Positions 30,320 through 43,599 are shown, numbered from the stretch's first letter. The stretch: 64,000 bases of DNA from Kryptolebias marmoratus (GCF_001649575.2 NC_051443.1:14186223-14250222); one strand, 5' to 3'. Notes: generated by a model from the sequence alone, not told the origin. Translations and numbers: made by a program.

Positions 30320-32500
30320 AGGAGGATTTCTCACATCCAGTCAGCAGAGAAAGTTTTCTAAGATATAGAACAAGAATAATAAGACTTTTTGTAATAAAGT
30401 TCAGGAACATTAAGGGGGACAAAAAGGGACTCAGCTGAAGACATTTTGTCTGTTTTTACTCCTCGTGACGGATGAGATGTAACGACTAACGCGAAGCACC
30501 TTGACCCAACACCACCTCTGCAACGACCCCACTCATTTTCTTATTCTGCAGCTCTAGTGTTACCGAACCGATGTGATATTATAGCGGATGCTCGGCTGGC
30601 CTCAGGTCACAGATGGCTGACAATTACAACTCCCCATTGTGTTTCATACACTCTTTAACAGAGTTTCACCCCCCCTGGCCTTCCCATCCCAGCTTCCCAG
30701 CTGCCTCCTGCCCCTTAATCAAAGCAGAATAAGATTTAGAGAGGAGGTAAACACTCTGGTTTTGTGATTGGGCCCCTTCCTACAGCGCGGCCTGTATAAT
30801 TGAAAAGCCCTCTGTGACTATTTTAAGACACTAGTGGGAACACACTCCCATGTGTGTGTTACGGCTGGGAAGAGTGTCTTTGCTTGTTCTCTGCTCTGAT
30901 TACCATATCATGCAGATTGCAAAAAAAAGCTCAAACAGATATTTTATGTCTAATTAAAGCCGTGATCTGCTATTTTTTCTATTCGTTTCTATTTAATCTG
31001 CTCTATTTCATAAAACAAAAGAAGGATTTTTTTTTTTTTTACAATCAAGTGTAGAGAAGAACCCGAGCTGTCCCATGCAGCTTTGTGTTTTAAAAGCAGA
31101 TTTTACTCTCAGACCATCTGTTCTTCGCACCGCTCTGTAATCCCCGACCACCAACACGCCACAAACCCAAATTAACGCTGTTTCACTGCGAGTAAAAAAA
31201 GCTTAAACAAATAGAAATATCACCAGTCAGCGTCTTCTGTCGGCAACTGAGTCAGTCATAACAGAGCCTTTGTTTAGCTGAAATTATAAACTCTTATTTT
31301 GGACATTGTTTGCATGGATAAAGTGGCGCCTTTTAAAATGAAAGCTTCTTTAAAGACATTAGAGGAGGAGGAGAGCTAACAATGGCAAATACCACCTACC
31401 AAAATAATAACAATAATAATACGAACAACAAAAAAAAAATCTCTTGCTCTTACATCTTTAAACAAACTTGTTGAATGTCCGTTAACCTGTTCACGCACAC
31501 AGTATGTTCACACAAGCCTTGCAGAGAAGCTGTAGTGTAATAATAGGAATATGATTGAAAAAGGTAAGATTTGCTTCACGCTCGCAAATCACTCGCGGCA
31601 TTCTTGACATTCCCAAGTCTGGCATGAAAAGAATAGCTTTACATTTTTCTGAATCCACTGCGGTGTGAACAAGGACGCCATAGGCCGCGTTATTCACAGC
31701 AGCTTCAGATGAGGGCACTAAATCAAGTCTGAATGGCTTTAAAAGATCTGTGTTATCAAACCAGTGACAACAATGGAGGATAAGAGAATGATTGGTGAGT
31801 TGCTTACTGTTGTGCCGATGTAGCAGAATGAGCATATAAAAAGCCCGATTTGGCTGCTCTTCATCTTTCAGCTGAGAGTTTACAGAAAAATAAAAAAAAG
31901 ATCCAGTAAATTATTGACCGAGTTTTAACTTTGTGACCTGAGCCGATAAACTTTAGAGTCTCTCCACAAAGTTGGTTTAAGGGCAGTTCACGAGTGCAGC
32001 ACTCCGTATTCTGTGGTCACATAAGTCCATTATACACAGACTGTAAGTATACTAAAAGTGTTTGAGATCAATTAAACTCCCAGTGTGCAAGAAGGAAAAA
32101 AAAAAAAAACTTTTTCATTTGAAAATGTACAAATGCATGGAAAAAAAATTAAGGTTCTGTGGTAAAAAGATATTTATAAATAGAAAAGCTTCTACAGAAA
32201 GCCATTTAAATGCCACACAGACTCCATTCCAACAAATAGGCCCATAACCACATGAAAAGACAGGCAGGCTCAGCTGTTCTGAATGTTTCACAAAAAATGG
32301 CTTTTTATCAGGGACATGTCTGTGTTTTCTATCAAGAGTCTTTGTAGCTTCAGACAGAGAAGTCCAAAAACACAGGTAGGAGGGTTAATTAGAGAACGAG
32401 CATGTTTTTTTTTTAAAACAGTTTAACACCAAGTTGTTTTATTTTATGTTTTTGTGTTTGGTTTCTGGCTGATTACCAAACCAAAGCATTGATCCATTTG
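30320..32500. other. Intergenic DNA with a possible conserved block
   Basis: No gene recognised. 30530-30860 is repeat-poor, includes 'ctgtataattgaaaagccc', and could be conserved non-coding DNA. 31560-31760 is similar. Several poly-A and poly-T runs occur elsewhere. Confidence 0.3.
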
Positions 32501-32519
32501 GTTTGGTTAAGGTTTAGGT

Positions 32520-32733
32520 CAGGGGTCTCCAATCCTGGTCCTTGAGGGCCACTATCCTGCATGTTTTCCTTGTTTCCCTGCTCCAACACACCTGATTCAG
32601 TGGTTAAATCACCTCTTCATGTTCTGCAGAAGCCTGTTAATCAACCATTGATTCAAATCAGGTGTGTTGGAGCAGAGAAACAAGGAAAACATGCAGGATG
32701 GTGGCCCTCCAGGACGAGGGTTGGAGACCTCTG
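32520..32733. mobile_element. hAT-type MITE, 214 bp, intact with 8-bp target duplication
   Basis: The element begins CAGGGGTCTCCAATCCTGG and ends in the inverse CCAGGACGAGGGTTGGAGAC-CTCTG. Its arms are near-complete inverted repeats meeting near 32626. It is flanked on both sides by GTTTAGGT (32512-32519 and 32734-32741), the 8-bp duplication diagnostic of hAT transposition. It has no coding capacity, so it was moved in trans. Confidence 0.92.
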
Positions 32734-32744
32734 GTTTAGGTGCT

Positions 32745-33920
32745 TCAGATGGACCAATCTCATCTGAAAGACCTTCATAAAGTCTGGAGAACTGTGGATT
32801 AAGACCACTTAAAAAGTTTTACAAAAAAATCTGACTCACTGGAAGTTAAATGCAAAAAGAACATGTCCATTAAACATCCCCAAAAATAAAATAAAACAAC
32901 AACAAAAAAAAAAACATGTATGTTTTGTAAATCAAGCTTTCAACCATATAATGGTACCAACATGTAGATGACTGCTGCTGACATTTTCACACAATGCTTA
33001 TAGAAAAGTGAATAAGCGTTTTCTGTGTTTGAAATAAACCAAGCAGCAGTTTAAATGTGCCACTGAGGGCCGTGCTGAGAAACTCTTTTCAAAGTAACCC
33101 ACCATCGTTATATCTGATTCCAGAAAAAGATCAAACAGTGCTGAAGGGAACTCGCACACATGAGGAAAAACTCAGTAGAGCTCTACGAAGATGGTTTTTT
33201 TCATCTTTTTTTTTTTTTTTTTACATTTTAACCATCACGAAAAATCAGTGCGCATTTTTTTATCAGTGGATCTTTCCATTGTGCACGACGTTTAATCACA
33301 AAAAAAAAAAGTCTAAAAGTTTGAGACACATTTCTTCCATGTGGTTCCTGACAAACAGACGGAGAGAATGGCTTGTTTTATGGGTATCCGCTGTGGCACC
33401 AACCAGCAACGCCACACTGTCTCTGCTCAATAAAACAAAGAGGGAGTGAGTTACAGCCGGGGATCCGGTTTCAGCTATTGTTGCAAACAGAGATACGCCG
33501 AACGGCCAAAGAAAGTAAATAATGTTCATGGCACTGCAATTCACCTGCATTTTCCCTTCAGTCGTGTCAGTTTCCCTTTTATCTCGCAGGTTAGCTACGT
33601 ATCTGTGCTCAACAAATACATAGAAAACCATTTTCTATCCATGTTTATGTCTATATCCAGTATTTTTGAATAAAAGGACACTTTTACTACAGCAGCCAGG
33701 TTCTAACTTGGTCTAAAAACTGAATACGCTTCACGAACGCCACAAAACACTTTAGAAATCTTTGAAAAACAGAAGTTTTTTTTTGGCAAGCTTTAATTCA
33801 AGGTGAGGAATAATGTTTCTCATAAATATGGAAACTTGGAAACTTTTCTTGTGAGCTACCTTGTTATTACCAGCCTAAGACGAGATGACAAGCCTCCTGT
33901 CTTTATGCTAATTTAAACTT
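32745..33920. other. Intergenic DNA
   Basis: No gene recognised. The overlapping frames at 33057-33631 have no domain and contain poly-T and poly-A runs. Confidence 0.4.
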
Positions 33921-33924
33921 TTAA

Positions 33925-34690
33925 CTTTTAAAGTGCAGCTCTGTAGAAAGGTTAGAAGCAATTAAAATAACAATTCATGTGAATGCTATTCATGTGCCTG
34001 CAGTCATGTAAACAACCGGACAGTGATCACTGGATGTGCATCTTTGACTGGTTAACTTTTGGAGTCAACCCAGTTCAAGATGGCCGCCACAGCTAATCAA
34101 GCGAGCCGTGAGCTTTTTTTTTTATCATCGAAGGCATTTGCATAGAATTCTATAGTTATTTGCCAGCAGCAGCCACCTGTAGCACTTCTGGTGCAGCCTG
34201 GGGGCATTACCAGGAGGAATATAAAAATAATTTCATATGAATAAAAAGTGTAATGTGAAATTAAGGTAAAAGATAAGATAAGACAGCACTTTATTGATCC
34301 CCAGAAGGGGAAATTCACAAGAAGACAAGACAAGAAAAATAATAAATATAGCAAATAAGACAAATAAAACATAAATATACAGTAATCTATATATACAGTA
34401 TGTTCATGTTAAGTACATATGTTACATGTCCATATGGATTGCACAGAAATAAGTTGTGGTTTGCACTGTAGGCAGTGTAAAAAGTTACAAAATAAAGTTT
34501 ACACAAACCAGTGAAATTTAGATATGGAGATGTTTCATTCTGTTTAATGCCTCACCCAGACAAGCCATTAGATTATCAATCTGATAAGAATTAAACTCTG
34601 ATTTGCCAAACTGAGGTCATTCAATGGGCTATCTACAGCAGGTAAGATATTAATTGTTCATAGTTGTCACTTTAAGGTAAAGCTTCATGC
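33925..34690. mobile_element. Nested mosaic: family B MITE, family A fragment and LINE 3' tail
   Basis: Family B outer arms lie at 33925-33970 ('aaagtgcagctctgtag') and 34560-34690 ('gaattaaactctgatttg', 'ctacagcaggtaagata'). Inside sit a family A fragment (34020-34110, 'caagatggccgccacagc'), family B interior (34130-34225) and a LINE tail (34265-34345). Confidence 0.65.
34265..34345 (-). mobile_element. LINE 3' terminus with (TCTTA)n tail
   Basis: On minus it reads 'gaatttccccttctggggat' followed by CAATAAAG and a short TCTTA-type repeat. This is the usual 3' end of fish CR1/L2-type LINEs. Only the tail was inserted, as expected from 5'-truncated reverse transcription. Confidence 0.6.
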
Positions 34691-34699
34691 TGTACTTCA

Positions 34700-36580
34700 T
34701 CACAGCAAGATATAGTCCCAGTCTTTTATCTCTAATTAAAATAGAGAAAGAACTCTAAAGCTATTTTCTAAATTGCCTAAATAGTCTCCAACGCGCTGAT
34801 AAATATTAGCAAACACCCTCAGACACATTCTCAGACGCAAGCTAACAGCTCAGTTGTTAAAGAGAATGCCATCATCCTGATTTCTGTGCCGGCTCTTTAT
34901 TATAGTTAACTTCAATTAACAGCCACTTTAATAACAATAAAGCAGGATTGGAGGCAACCTAATGAAGCACTGAGCTGTTTCCAGTGTGCAAGTCTGATCC
35001 AGACTTCACTCAAAACCCACCAGCATGCTTTCCCCTTCCGTCAGCAAACAAGACAGCAGCAACGCTTTTTCTTTTTTTTTTATTATTCATAAAACAAGAT
35101 AGTATAAGTTGTCACTGGCATCGCAGACAATATTGTGGATTTTCTTTTTTTATTGTGCTTGTGCATTAGGCGCTCATAAAACCCCCACTTTTCTCTCAAT
35201 ACAGCATGTCTAGACGATATTTTTATTATCATTATTGCCAGTAGCTAATTAGGGTTTTATTGTGCAAGTCTATTGGGGTTTTGGTCTGCCTTTGTTTTTC
35301 TAAGTTTTTGTCATTCCTCGTGTCTCGGGGGGGAATGCCGGTCGCCTGGTTTTGTCAGCCACCCACTCGAGTTCAGAGCTGATGGAGGAACCGCAAGGAA
35401 CCGGCGACCGTCTGCATGTCTGCCTGGACGGGACACTGGAAGACTAGGAGCCACGTGAATCTGCAGAGCTGGAGGAACAGATCTGCTGTGTTTCATTCTT
35501 ACAGATTTGCTATCATAATACACTGTGTGGGTAGATGGATTACCATCTGAGGGCTGAATGATTTAGCTGAAGAAATTGAGTTGTTGAAGCTAAATGAAGC
35601 AGAACACTATAGAAGACAAGAAAGGAGGGGGGACAAAAATCCAGTTTCAGATCAGTTAACTCCATCCTACTCTGTATTTATATCACGTGATTCTATAATT
35701 CGATAATTAAAAGTAACCACTGGCATCTTTCTTCACTTTTTCTTGTATTTTGTTATGATAGCTATTTTGTTTTGGTTTTGAACATTAAATAAACCAAATT
35801 TTACTCGCAACAGGAGAATTTAGAGTAACGCATGCAAGAAAGCAGGAAAACTGAAACTGAAAGCAGCCCACAAGCTATATATAGAACAGATGTGGTGCTG
35901 GTGAAGCTTCTTATAACAGAGGTGGTGGTTGGTGTCCAGTTACGCTCTCCTCCTGCTCCTCCTTCCTTAGTTTCTGCTCACTCTCTGGCTCCTTTGGCTC
36001 TTTGTTTACCCCCCTCGAGCCTCACATTTACAGCACTCTTGCTTGTGAGGATGTCCCATGCGCACCTGTTAGCAGAAGCATCCACAGATAAGGTTTGGAT
36101 GAAGGTGGCCGAGTAGCAGGTCAGAAACGGTGACAAAAACGTGCTACCTTCCTTATGACCTGAATGCCGGTCCCGGCTTCGCGGAGGCAGTTTGTGTCCT
36201 GATGATGGTGAGGTAAACAACAGGTGTTACATATGCAACGCCTGGGGGGATAATCTAAGAAGGGATTACCTAAAATAGCTAACAGTGGATTGGGTGACAC
36301 AACAAAAACTCGAAACATTGTCTCAGACTGCATTAATATCTTGCTGTCCCTCTGGCACACACATCCACAAGCTGCTGATACTTTTTATCTCTCGGCCACA
36401 TCTTTAATCTGATAGGTGAAGCCTCTCAACTTCATGTCTTTTGTTTTATAGTGACGAATACTTGAACACTGGTAATATGCAAACTTAAATTATGCAAACT
36501 TTATTTCTCATCAAATACTGAAGCTTTTTTAAATAACCCACATTTAATCTGTTCCCTGTCACCTAAACTGAGGTGTAAGG
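34700..36580. other. Intergenic DNA
   Basis: No gene recognised. A GC-rich stretch 35320-35470 and a CT-rich stretch 35940-36030 carry short frames without domain content. Confidence 0.35.
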
Positions 36581-36583
36581 CTT

Positions 36584-36690
36584 ATCCATCCATCCATCCA
36601 TCCATCCATCCATCCATCCATCCATCCATCCAACCTGCTTCTCCTTTCTGGGTCATGGGGGAGCTGGTGCCTATCTCCAGCCCATATGCA
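36584..36690 (-). repeat. (CCAT)12 run and truncated SINE-like repeat
   Basis: CCAT repeats (36584-36632) lead into 'ctgcttctcctttctgggtc', 'ggggagctgg' and 'tatctccagccc', the 3' end of the element seen at 22245-22552, inverted. The CCAT tail is the usual terminal simple repeat of that element. Confidence 0.8.
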
Positions 36691-36699
36691 TGCACAACT

Positions 36700-37790
36700 T
36701 TTCAAATGTAATCTTTTTGAAATAACTAGAACACTTTTTTTCTTCCAGTTAATTTCATTAATCTGAAATACAGTACTTGTTACAGAATAATTACTTCCAT
36801 TCAAATTAAAAATCCAATTAAAGTTTAGGTTGCAAGTAATCCTAACAGAAAAAAATACCAAAGGAGAGAAAACATTTTTTCCCAAGCAATGCTAATGTAT
36901 CTCTTGTCTAAAAGATATTGTTTTCTGCAATTGTGAAATAAAATCATCTGATCTCAATCAGACTGAGTTGCTTTTAATATGACGGAGAAAAAAAAAAGAT
37001 CCTCAAGCAACAAAAAACAGCTTCAGCCAACCTTTTCTTTGGTGATGTTCATGAAATGCAGACTTCAGCCATCCCCTGCCTGCAAAACCTTTTAAAGTAA
37101 AAACATTTCAAAACAAAAATAAAAATATCTTTTATGATTCTGATATGTTGTCCAATTGGTGTTGAAACATTGGGGGGGGGGGATCTGCAATAATTGCTTG
37201 ATTCTTCCTAAAACACACAAGGTGATGTTCTCCAAGCAACGAGTCAGATTTCTGAACCCATCTTGTGACTGAATGTGTCCAAATCGTTCCTGATTTGGCT
37301 GTAGAGCTTGAGGATGATTGGAATGATTAGAATAAAAATCTCCTCGTTTGACCGGACTGCATAAAAAACTTGGTGAAGTGAGCAAGGAGTGGGGCGCTCT
37401 CGACCTTCACCTATCAGAAGAGGAGGAACAGGGCCAGATGAATGAACAAATCAGATCTGAATTCTTTGGAAGTGTAAACAACCTTTGTTGCCAGCTAATA
37501 TTTTAATACACCCCTCCCTTGCATTACTTGATTATGATTATTTATGTAAACTTAACCTCAAGAGAAAACAACATATAGGGATAAAACCTATAGAGTAAGC
37601 TCTTCTGCTGGCACGTGTTACATTCATTGTAAATTTGGTGATTCCCTTCTTCCACAGAGCACATATAACTGGGCTGAGCTTCTAAATCTACCGGCATGTG
37701 CTGTGCAGATTGAATGAAATGAGAAGGAAAACCCAAACAGACATTTCCATTAACAAAGGAATTATCTCTACATTTCATTTGTTGCACGTT
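36700..37790. other. Intergenic DNA
   Basis: AT-rich with a poly-G run at 37172-37181. No gene recognised. Confidence 0.4.
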
Positions 37791-37799
37791 CCTTTAAAT

Positions 37800-38560
37800 T
37801 TGCTTCTTTCTTTCCACGCACACGCCCTCGCGCTGCGTGCCAAGCGGTAATCTGACGGGCAGAGCCGAGCCCAGATGGTTTGATTCATATTCCTGCTGTT
37901 AGCTGCTGATGTTAAACAGGTGCTACCTGACCTTCATTCCATTCCTCCACCGTGTTTCCTTTGCCTAACATCACACTGAGTGTACTCCTTCCACCGTGGT
38001 GTTAACAATTAAGTGCTGTAATGCCGGTGCCCTCCCTTTGCCAATATTCTAATCAGTGTCCAATCACAGTTTTGTGTAAACTCGGCCTGAAGCCATTGTC
38101 TCCCAGACTGCGTTTTGGTGCCGTCAGTTATTATGTTCTGTTGCTGTAATGAGATTCTGTTTCCACTGTGGCACCCAGCACCGTTTTGTACCTATCAAAG
38201 TGGACTTGTTAATGTTGATCAAATACATTGTTAGGCTACACTTAAGTGGCTCTCTGAGGCATGTGCCCGCTTTGCCTAATGACCCGTGGTGTGATGACTG
38301 TTTGTCTTTCTCTCCAGGGGGAAGCGATTGATTGGGCAAATATTTTTACTGGAAACCAATCTGATTAAAATTCAAAGACCCGAGTATATCATACGGCCCG
38401 AGCGCTGTGGTTTCTTCATGCTGCACAAATCAACATGCACGCTTATCTAAGCTGCCCTGATATGATTCAAAGTGGCACTTTGAGAAAAAAAAAGGGACTA
38501 CGCTCCATTCAATTAGTGGGCTTGCGGGAAAGCTGATACTCTCTATTTATTTGGCCAAAC
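37800..38560. promoter_or_regulatory. Candidate conserved non-coding block
   Basis: About 750 bp without simple or dispersed repeats, of even composition, and dense in short transcription-factor-like words: CAGATGG, AACAATTAAG, CCAATCACA (CCAAT-type), TAATGAG and TCTAATCAG. Stops interrupt the six frames and no splice pairs stand out. The regulatory role is inference. Confidence 0.35.
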
Positions 38561-38569
38561 ATTGCAAAC

Positions 38570-40540
38570 AGATGAAACACGCTTCTGCCATCAGTCACTT
38601 CTTCGCTGATGTTCTGTGAAGTTTTTAATTATGTCAGAAATTTATGTTCTGAGAAAGTGGATCGTTCAGATTAGGTTTCTTTCCCAGGCCTGAGTAAACA
38701 TCCAGTTTCTCCCACTTCACACACACGCACGTTCTCGTATTCCTCCTTTACCAGCGAGTAGCCAGCAACATGTTTCATAAAAAAATACTTTTCACAAAGT
38801 TTAAGTCGACAATTAAGGGTTTCAACCTCCTCTCCTGTTTAATTCACAGATAATGCAGAGAGTTGTAACGAGCCACTTTGGTGTGAAAAGCTGTAAATCC
38901 CACCTCAGGGGAGGGGGGAAAATATTATCTATCTTCCTTTCTGAATGCAGAGATGGACAATGAGAGAAGGGCAAGGTGGTAACCCAAGCTCCGGGTCGTT
39001 AGCGTGTTGAATGTGAAAGGCCATGATTGCGTCCCGTGTTTCCCGTGGCTTAGAGAAAAGAGCAACTTCTCGTTTGCGGTGTCAGATGTCACCAGATCCA
39101 CTAAGTGCTTTGGTTACCCCTGAATCCCTCAGGGTATATTTATGTTTACAGGCAAAATGATTTATCATAAAAAAAAACATGTTTTCTTTTTCTTTTTTAA
39201 ATTCTGTTGCTTATGACTGGGGGAGCGTTTGTAAATCATCCTGCTAATAACTTTCCTTGCTTAAGGATGAGGCTGCTCTGCCATGAAGTGACACAAATCA
39301 GCAGGTGTGGGAAGCAAAGGCAAAATATATATTCAGCCCAAGCGTTGACATTTCCCAAGGTGAGCATCAGTAGCTTGGGTTTCCAACCGTCTGCCTGATG
39401 TGTGTGTGTGTGTGTGTGTTGTGAGCGAGAGAAGTGGGGGATGGGTCCAACATTTCTCAATATGAATCCTGGCAGCTGATAAAAAGCCCCTAAAGGGACA
39501 TTTTTAGGGGAATATATCACGAGCAAAAGGTGACACTTGGAGCTTCAATTTAAAAAAGAAGCTTTAATATTCAAATACTTGTGTAGGGACAGGAAAATAT
39601 TGAATTATAATATTTCTATGTGTTAACTTTGCATAAAAGCTGAATCAAGTTGCAATATGATGTGATTATAATGTCAGTGACATTTGCTGAATGGTTCCAT
39701 AGATTTATAACGCTCAGGGAGCACATATGGAAAAAACATAGCTAAATTTTGCTGGCCCCGGAGGAGACGGTGCAACATTTTACAAAGCGCCAACTTCATT
39801 TAGTGTATTTTTACAAGTGCTCGCAAAACGTTTGAGCAAAGCCGAGATTTCCTAACTCTCTAACCTGTGCCTCGTGTCCACTTAAGGCTGTGATTAACTC
39901 CACTGGCATTAACGCATCTGTCCAACCTCTCATTTCCAGGACATTTGCCGTTCCTTCAAACCTGCTGGTGTCTGCTGCATCCTGCCAAGGTGTCCTTTAG
40001 AGCTGCTGTTTGGGTCTGAATATTTATGTAAGAGCGACACAGTCTGCATATGTAGGAGGAGGTAAATGGTAGAGAACGCATGATTTCTGCACTGGAAATC
40101 AGAGTTTGTCTGTCTTATTGCAGTGTGAGGCCAGAGGTTGTTTTTTTTTAAATTATTGGTTTTTGTTTGGATTGTTTTGTTAGAGTTCATGCTGGGATCT
40201 AATAGTTTGTCTAAAACTGGCAATTCAGATTATTTGAAGAAGAGTTGTACATATTGCTTCTGAGCAGTCAGTATCTCACCTGCACCAGGGAGGAGTCAGG
40301 GGGATTTTAGTTTGGAGAATCAAGTGGAAATTGTCACGGAGAAGTCAAGCCAACAGCTAATCACACCGGAGCCTATGTGAGAGCATATTTTAGACGTCTA
40401 AGACATCTTAAACCTAAACAAAACTCTATTCTAAACATTGACATTGATTTTTTTTGCACAAGTTATTTATATAAATGTCTTTAGTTATTTATACTGAAGA
40501 ACATTGATAGCATTTTTGAAGTTTGAGTTGTTTTTTATTG
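38570..40540. other. Intergenic DNA
   Basis: No gene recognised. Contains a (TG)n run at 39399-39419. 39000-39130 is repeat-free. Confidence 0.4.
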
Positions 40541-40543
40541 CAG

Positions 40544-40625
40544 AAATCCACTCTGGAACAGCCCCTCTCTGACCAGCCACTTAGCTTGATTTCTCCATGA
40601 TAGTCTTGCCCGCTGTCTGCTGCAG
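40544..40625 (+). ncRNA. Possible non-coding exon
   Basis: An 82-nt segment between a good acceptor (poly-T then 'attgcag') and a near-perfect donor CTGCAG|gtaaga. All three frames contain stops, so if used it would be a lncRNA or 5' UTR exon. No partner exon is identified and the splice sites may be coincidental. Confidence 0.2.
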
Positions 40626-40629
40626 GTAA

Positions 40630-43140
40630 GATACTGTCTGCTCAGCAGTTCTGTGTCCTACTTTTTGTTTCACTTGTAATACATAAAACACGGGAAGCAG
40701 ATGTTGTCAAAGTGTGCCGAAACGTGTTTAACTTGACTTTAACGATATTCTGACAGTCATTATTTCACTTATATTTCACTTATTGTCGCTCCTTCAGCTG
40801 GCTCCATATTAGCAGCTTGTGGTTTGAGGATACATGCATTCACGAAGCTTTGAAGGGAAAAGTCGTTCTTCTCTCTGATGTGTTTTAAGCCGTGTGGCTC
40901 AACTTGTACCCCCTCTAGTCTGTAATTAGCCTCAAAGAAATCTGGTACCATCCTCACAACAAAACACAGAGCACTTCCCTCACTGTGAGAGCACGTGTCT
41001 TGTTTTACCATTTATTTATACTAGGAGGAGAAATAAGAAAAATAAATCTTAAAAATGACAGATGACGTTTGGGGCATGCTTTTATCATTGTGCCTCTTTT
41101 ATTTATGTCGTTTTGTTTCTAAAAATCAGCTTCGTACCGAGCGAGGCTTCCTTCAAATCCTGTTGATTAAGGTAAATCTTTGTCGTGCATTCAGAGAGCG
41201 TTCTGCGCTCCAGAGGACTAAAGAAGGAGTTTAACTGAGGAAAAGTACTTAGAAGAGAAACAGAGTGCAGGAAGGGCAAGAACGTAAAAAAGCTCGGATC
41301 AAAAATGTCCCAAACATCTGTTTCTGGATGATGTAAGTGCATCGGGCTTGCAGCTCAAAGAAGCAGCTTTATGGTTTTTGTGAAATGGATAAAACTCTTC
41401 ATCCTGGAAGTCAGGTTGCATGCAAACCTGAAAGGGAGGTGATGCAGTCAAATAATACTCATGAATCATCAAAAAAAAAAAAAAAAGAATGAAAAGAATA
41501 AAAGGGACGTTCCCTTTTACACACCCTTGTAACAAGGACAGCCCTCTTTCTGTGATCTTATTGATTTAAAAGTGCGTTGCTATGAATTTACACACAGATG
41601 AACAAGTTTGACGCCACTGTTGCGTGGCCCGATTTCAGAACCGCACTCCTGCCTGAAAGCCAAAAAATCTCCCCACGCCTCAATCTGGTCTGAGTCAGCA
41701 GAGCGGGTGGGGAGGGTGCCCTGCAGGTTGTGTGAGAGGAGCGGAGCAGACATGGTGGAGGGGTTGAAAGCATCATTTTAAACACAAGAAATGCAAAAGC
41801 TGAGCTGTATTTTTGGCAGCTTTAATGACACAGTCAGCAAGACGAGGTAAAAAGTAGTTAAGAGGCGCAGTAAGTGCATAATGACAGAAAAGTATGGTTT
41901 TCAGTCCATTGTAATACAAAACAATGGTGGAGACGTTTGGGGTCTTACACATAATTAAAAATGAAAATATCCTGGTTTAGCACGAACGGCAGGAAGATGA
42001 AACCAGGAGTGTCAAATCATTTTCACACATATTTTCAGCCTTTTTCCAAAATAAAAAATGATTTGTTTGGATCAAAAATGAAAAGACTGGCAACAAGACC
42101 TACAAAAATAAGGTTTGATGAAATTCTAGTACATCCATTTACAGTGATAAGACCCTTTTACTTTTATAAAGAGTAGACCTAATCTGTCATAAATGTTCAG
42201 ATTAAATGTCACTTCTTTAGGTGAGCGGATGTTGGTCTAGAATCTGAGGTACCTGATGACCCCTTGGTCTTTAATTTGATGTCACAAAGAGTGAAACAGG
42301 ATCAGTCTTTATGAAGCTGACACACCATCAGTTGTCACTGATTCCTTTTATTTAAGCAGACACAATGTCAGTTTGCCCAGATATTAGTGTATTTATCTGC
42401 AACAAGCTTCAGACTTTACAGCTATTTTTATTATATATATTTAAGAAAGCATAACAATGTTACTAAACACAAAACACCAAATTAGACTTTGTAATGGTTT
42501 GTGTTTAAAATATTAAATAAAATGATCTTTTTGGGGAATTTTACAATGGTTGTTGTGCCAGTAGTAATATTTTTGACTGTGGAAAAAAATATTTGAGTTT
42601 TTTTTTCTTTGTTTTGTTTTAAGAACAGCTCAAAACACATTCATTTTTAAAGGCACCCCCTTAAAATATAATTTTGATCATTTTTCCAGTGCTTTTTTTT
42701 TTTTTTTTTTGCTAAACATTGATACAAATAACTGACTTTCTGGGCTGGACATCCTTTTGTTTTTGCTTTACATTAATAAAGAAAATGGGACACCCTACCC
42801 CCCAGGGTGAACACTTTACTATCTAATAAGAGAGTTTTGTTGAACGAATCTGTTCTGGCACACATAAGCAGCCATCTTCTCTGTATGGTATGCCTGATAT
42901 GCCATAACAAGACAAAAAAAATAAAAAATTAAAACAGAGCTCAAACATATTGTGCACCCACTGATACACGTGTTATATGTAAGCCTGTATTTAAGGAGAT
43001 TCTCACTCAGCTCATTTAAACAGCTGATAACATCCCACAGACACCATGAAAATGATGTATTTTATGTGATAGTTCAAAGTTTTATTAAATGTTTCTGGAG
43101 ACAGCTCATGAACAATGAATATTTGGGGTTTGTTATTGGC
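40630..43140. other. Intergenic DNA
   Basis: No gene recognised. On minus, an acceptor-like 'cctccctttcag' at 41430-41441 precedes a frame open for about 43 codons, without a recognisable product. Poly-A at 41470-41485 and poly-T at 42690-42710 are simple runs. Confidence 0.35.
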
Positions 43141-43149
43141 TGCCATGAT

Positions 43150-43590
43150 TTTATTTATTTATTTTCATTTAACCAAGAAGTCCCACTGAGATTAGGAATC
43201 TCTTTTTCAAGGGAGTCCTGGCCAAGAGGCAGCAATGGTTACACAACATTTACAATTGGATTACACAATTAAAATTCCATACAAAACTGTGAAAAACAGC
43301 CACAGTTTAAGGAGGTCATCTCTAGAGCTCTCAGTCTGGACTGAAAAGCGCTCAATGAAATAAGTTTGGTTCATTTCCGTTCTTTTTTGCAACGTGTTCC
43401 ATGTAGACCGAGATGAGTAAACGAAAGCCCTGTGCAGGGAACAGGAACAGAGAGCAAGAAATGATCATTTGAATGCAAAGAGAATCAATGCTTCTCAGTG
43501 TGATTAACTCACAGATGTAGGCCGGCAACAACCCAAGCATGGCTTTATAAATAAAAGTGTACCAATGTCCCAACCTCCTGGTGGTCAAAG
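43150..43590. repeat. Dispersed repeat (ccaagaagtcccactgagatt type)
   Basis: Words 'tttatttattttcatttaac', 'tcccactgagatt', 'tcaagggagtcctggccaag' and 'ggcagcaatggttacacaac' belong to a fish interspersed repeat I have seen in many loci. The class is uncertain. The minus frames here are remnants. Confidence 0.45.
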
Positions 43591-43599
43591 AAGGAAACT

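Noticed and set aside
41311..41441. Minus exon-like frame after a good polypyrimidine tract
   Set aside because: Peptide not recognisable and no matching donor or partner. Probably chance.
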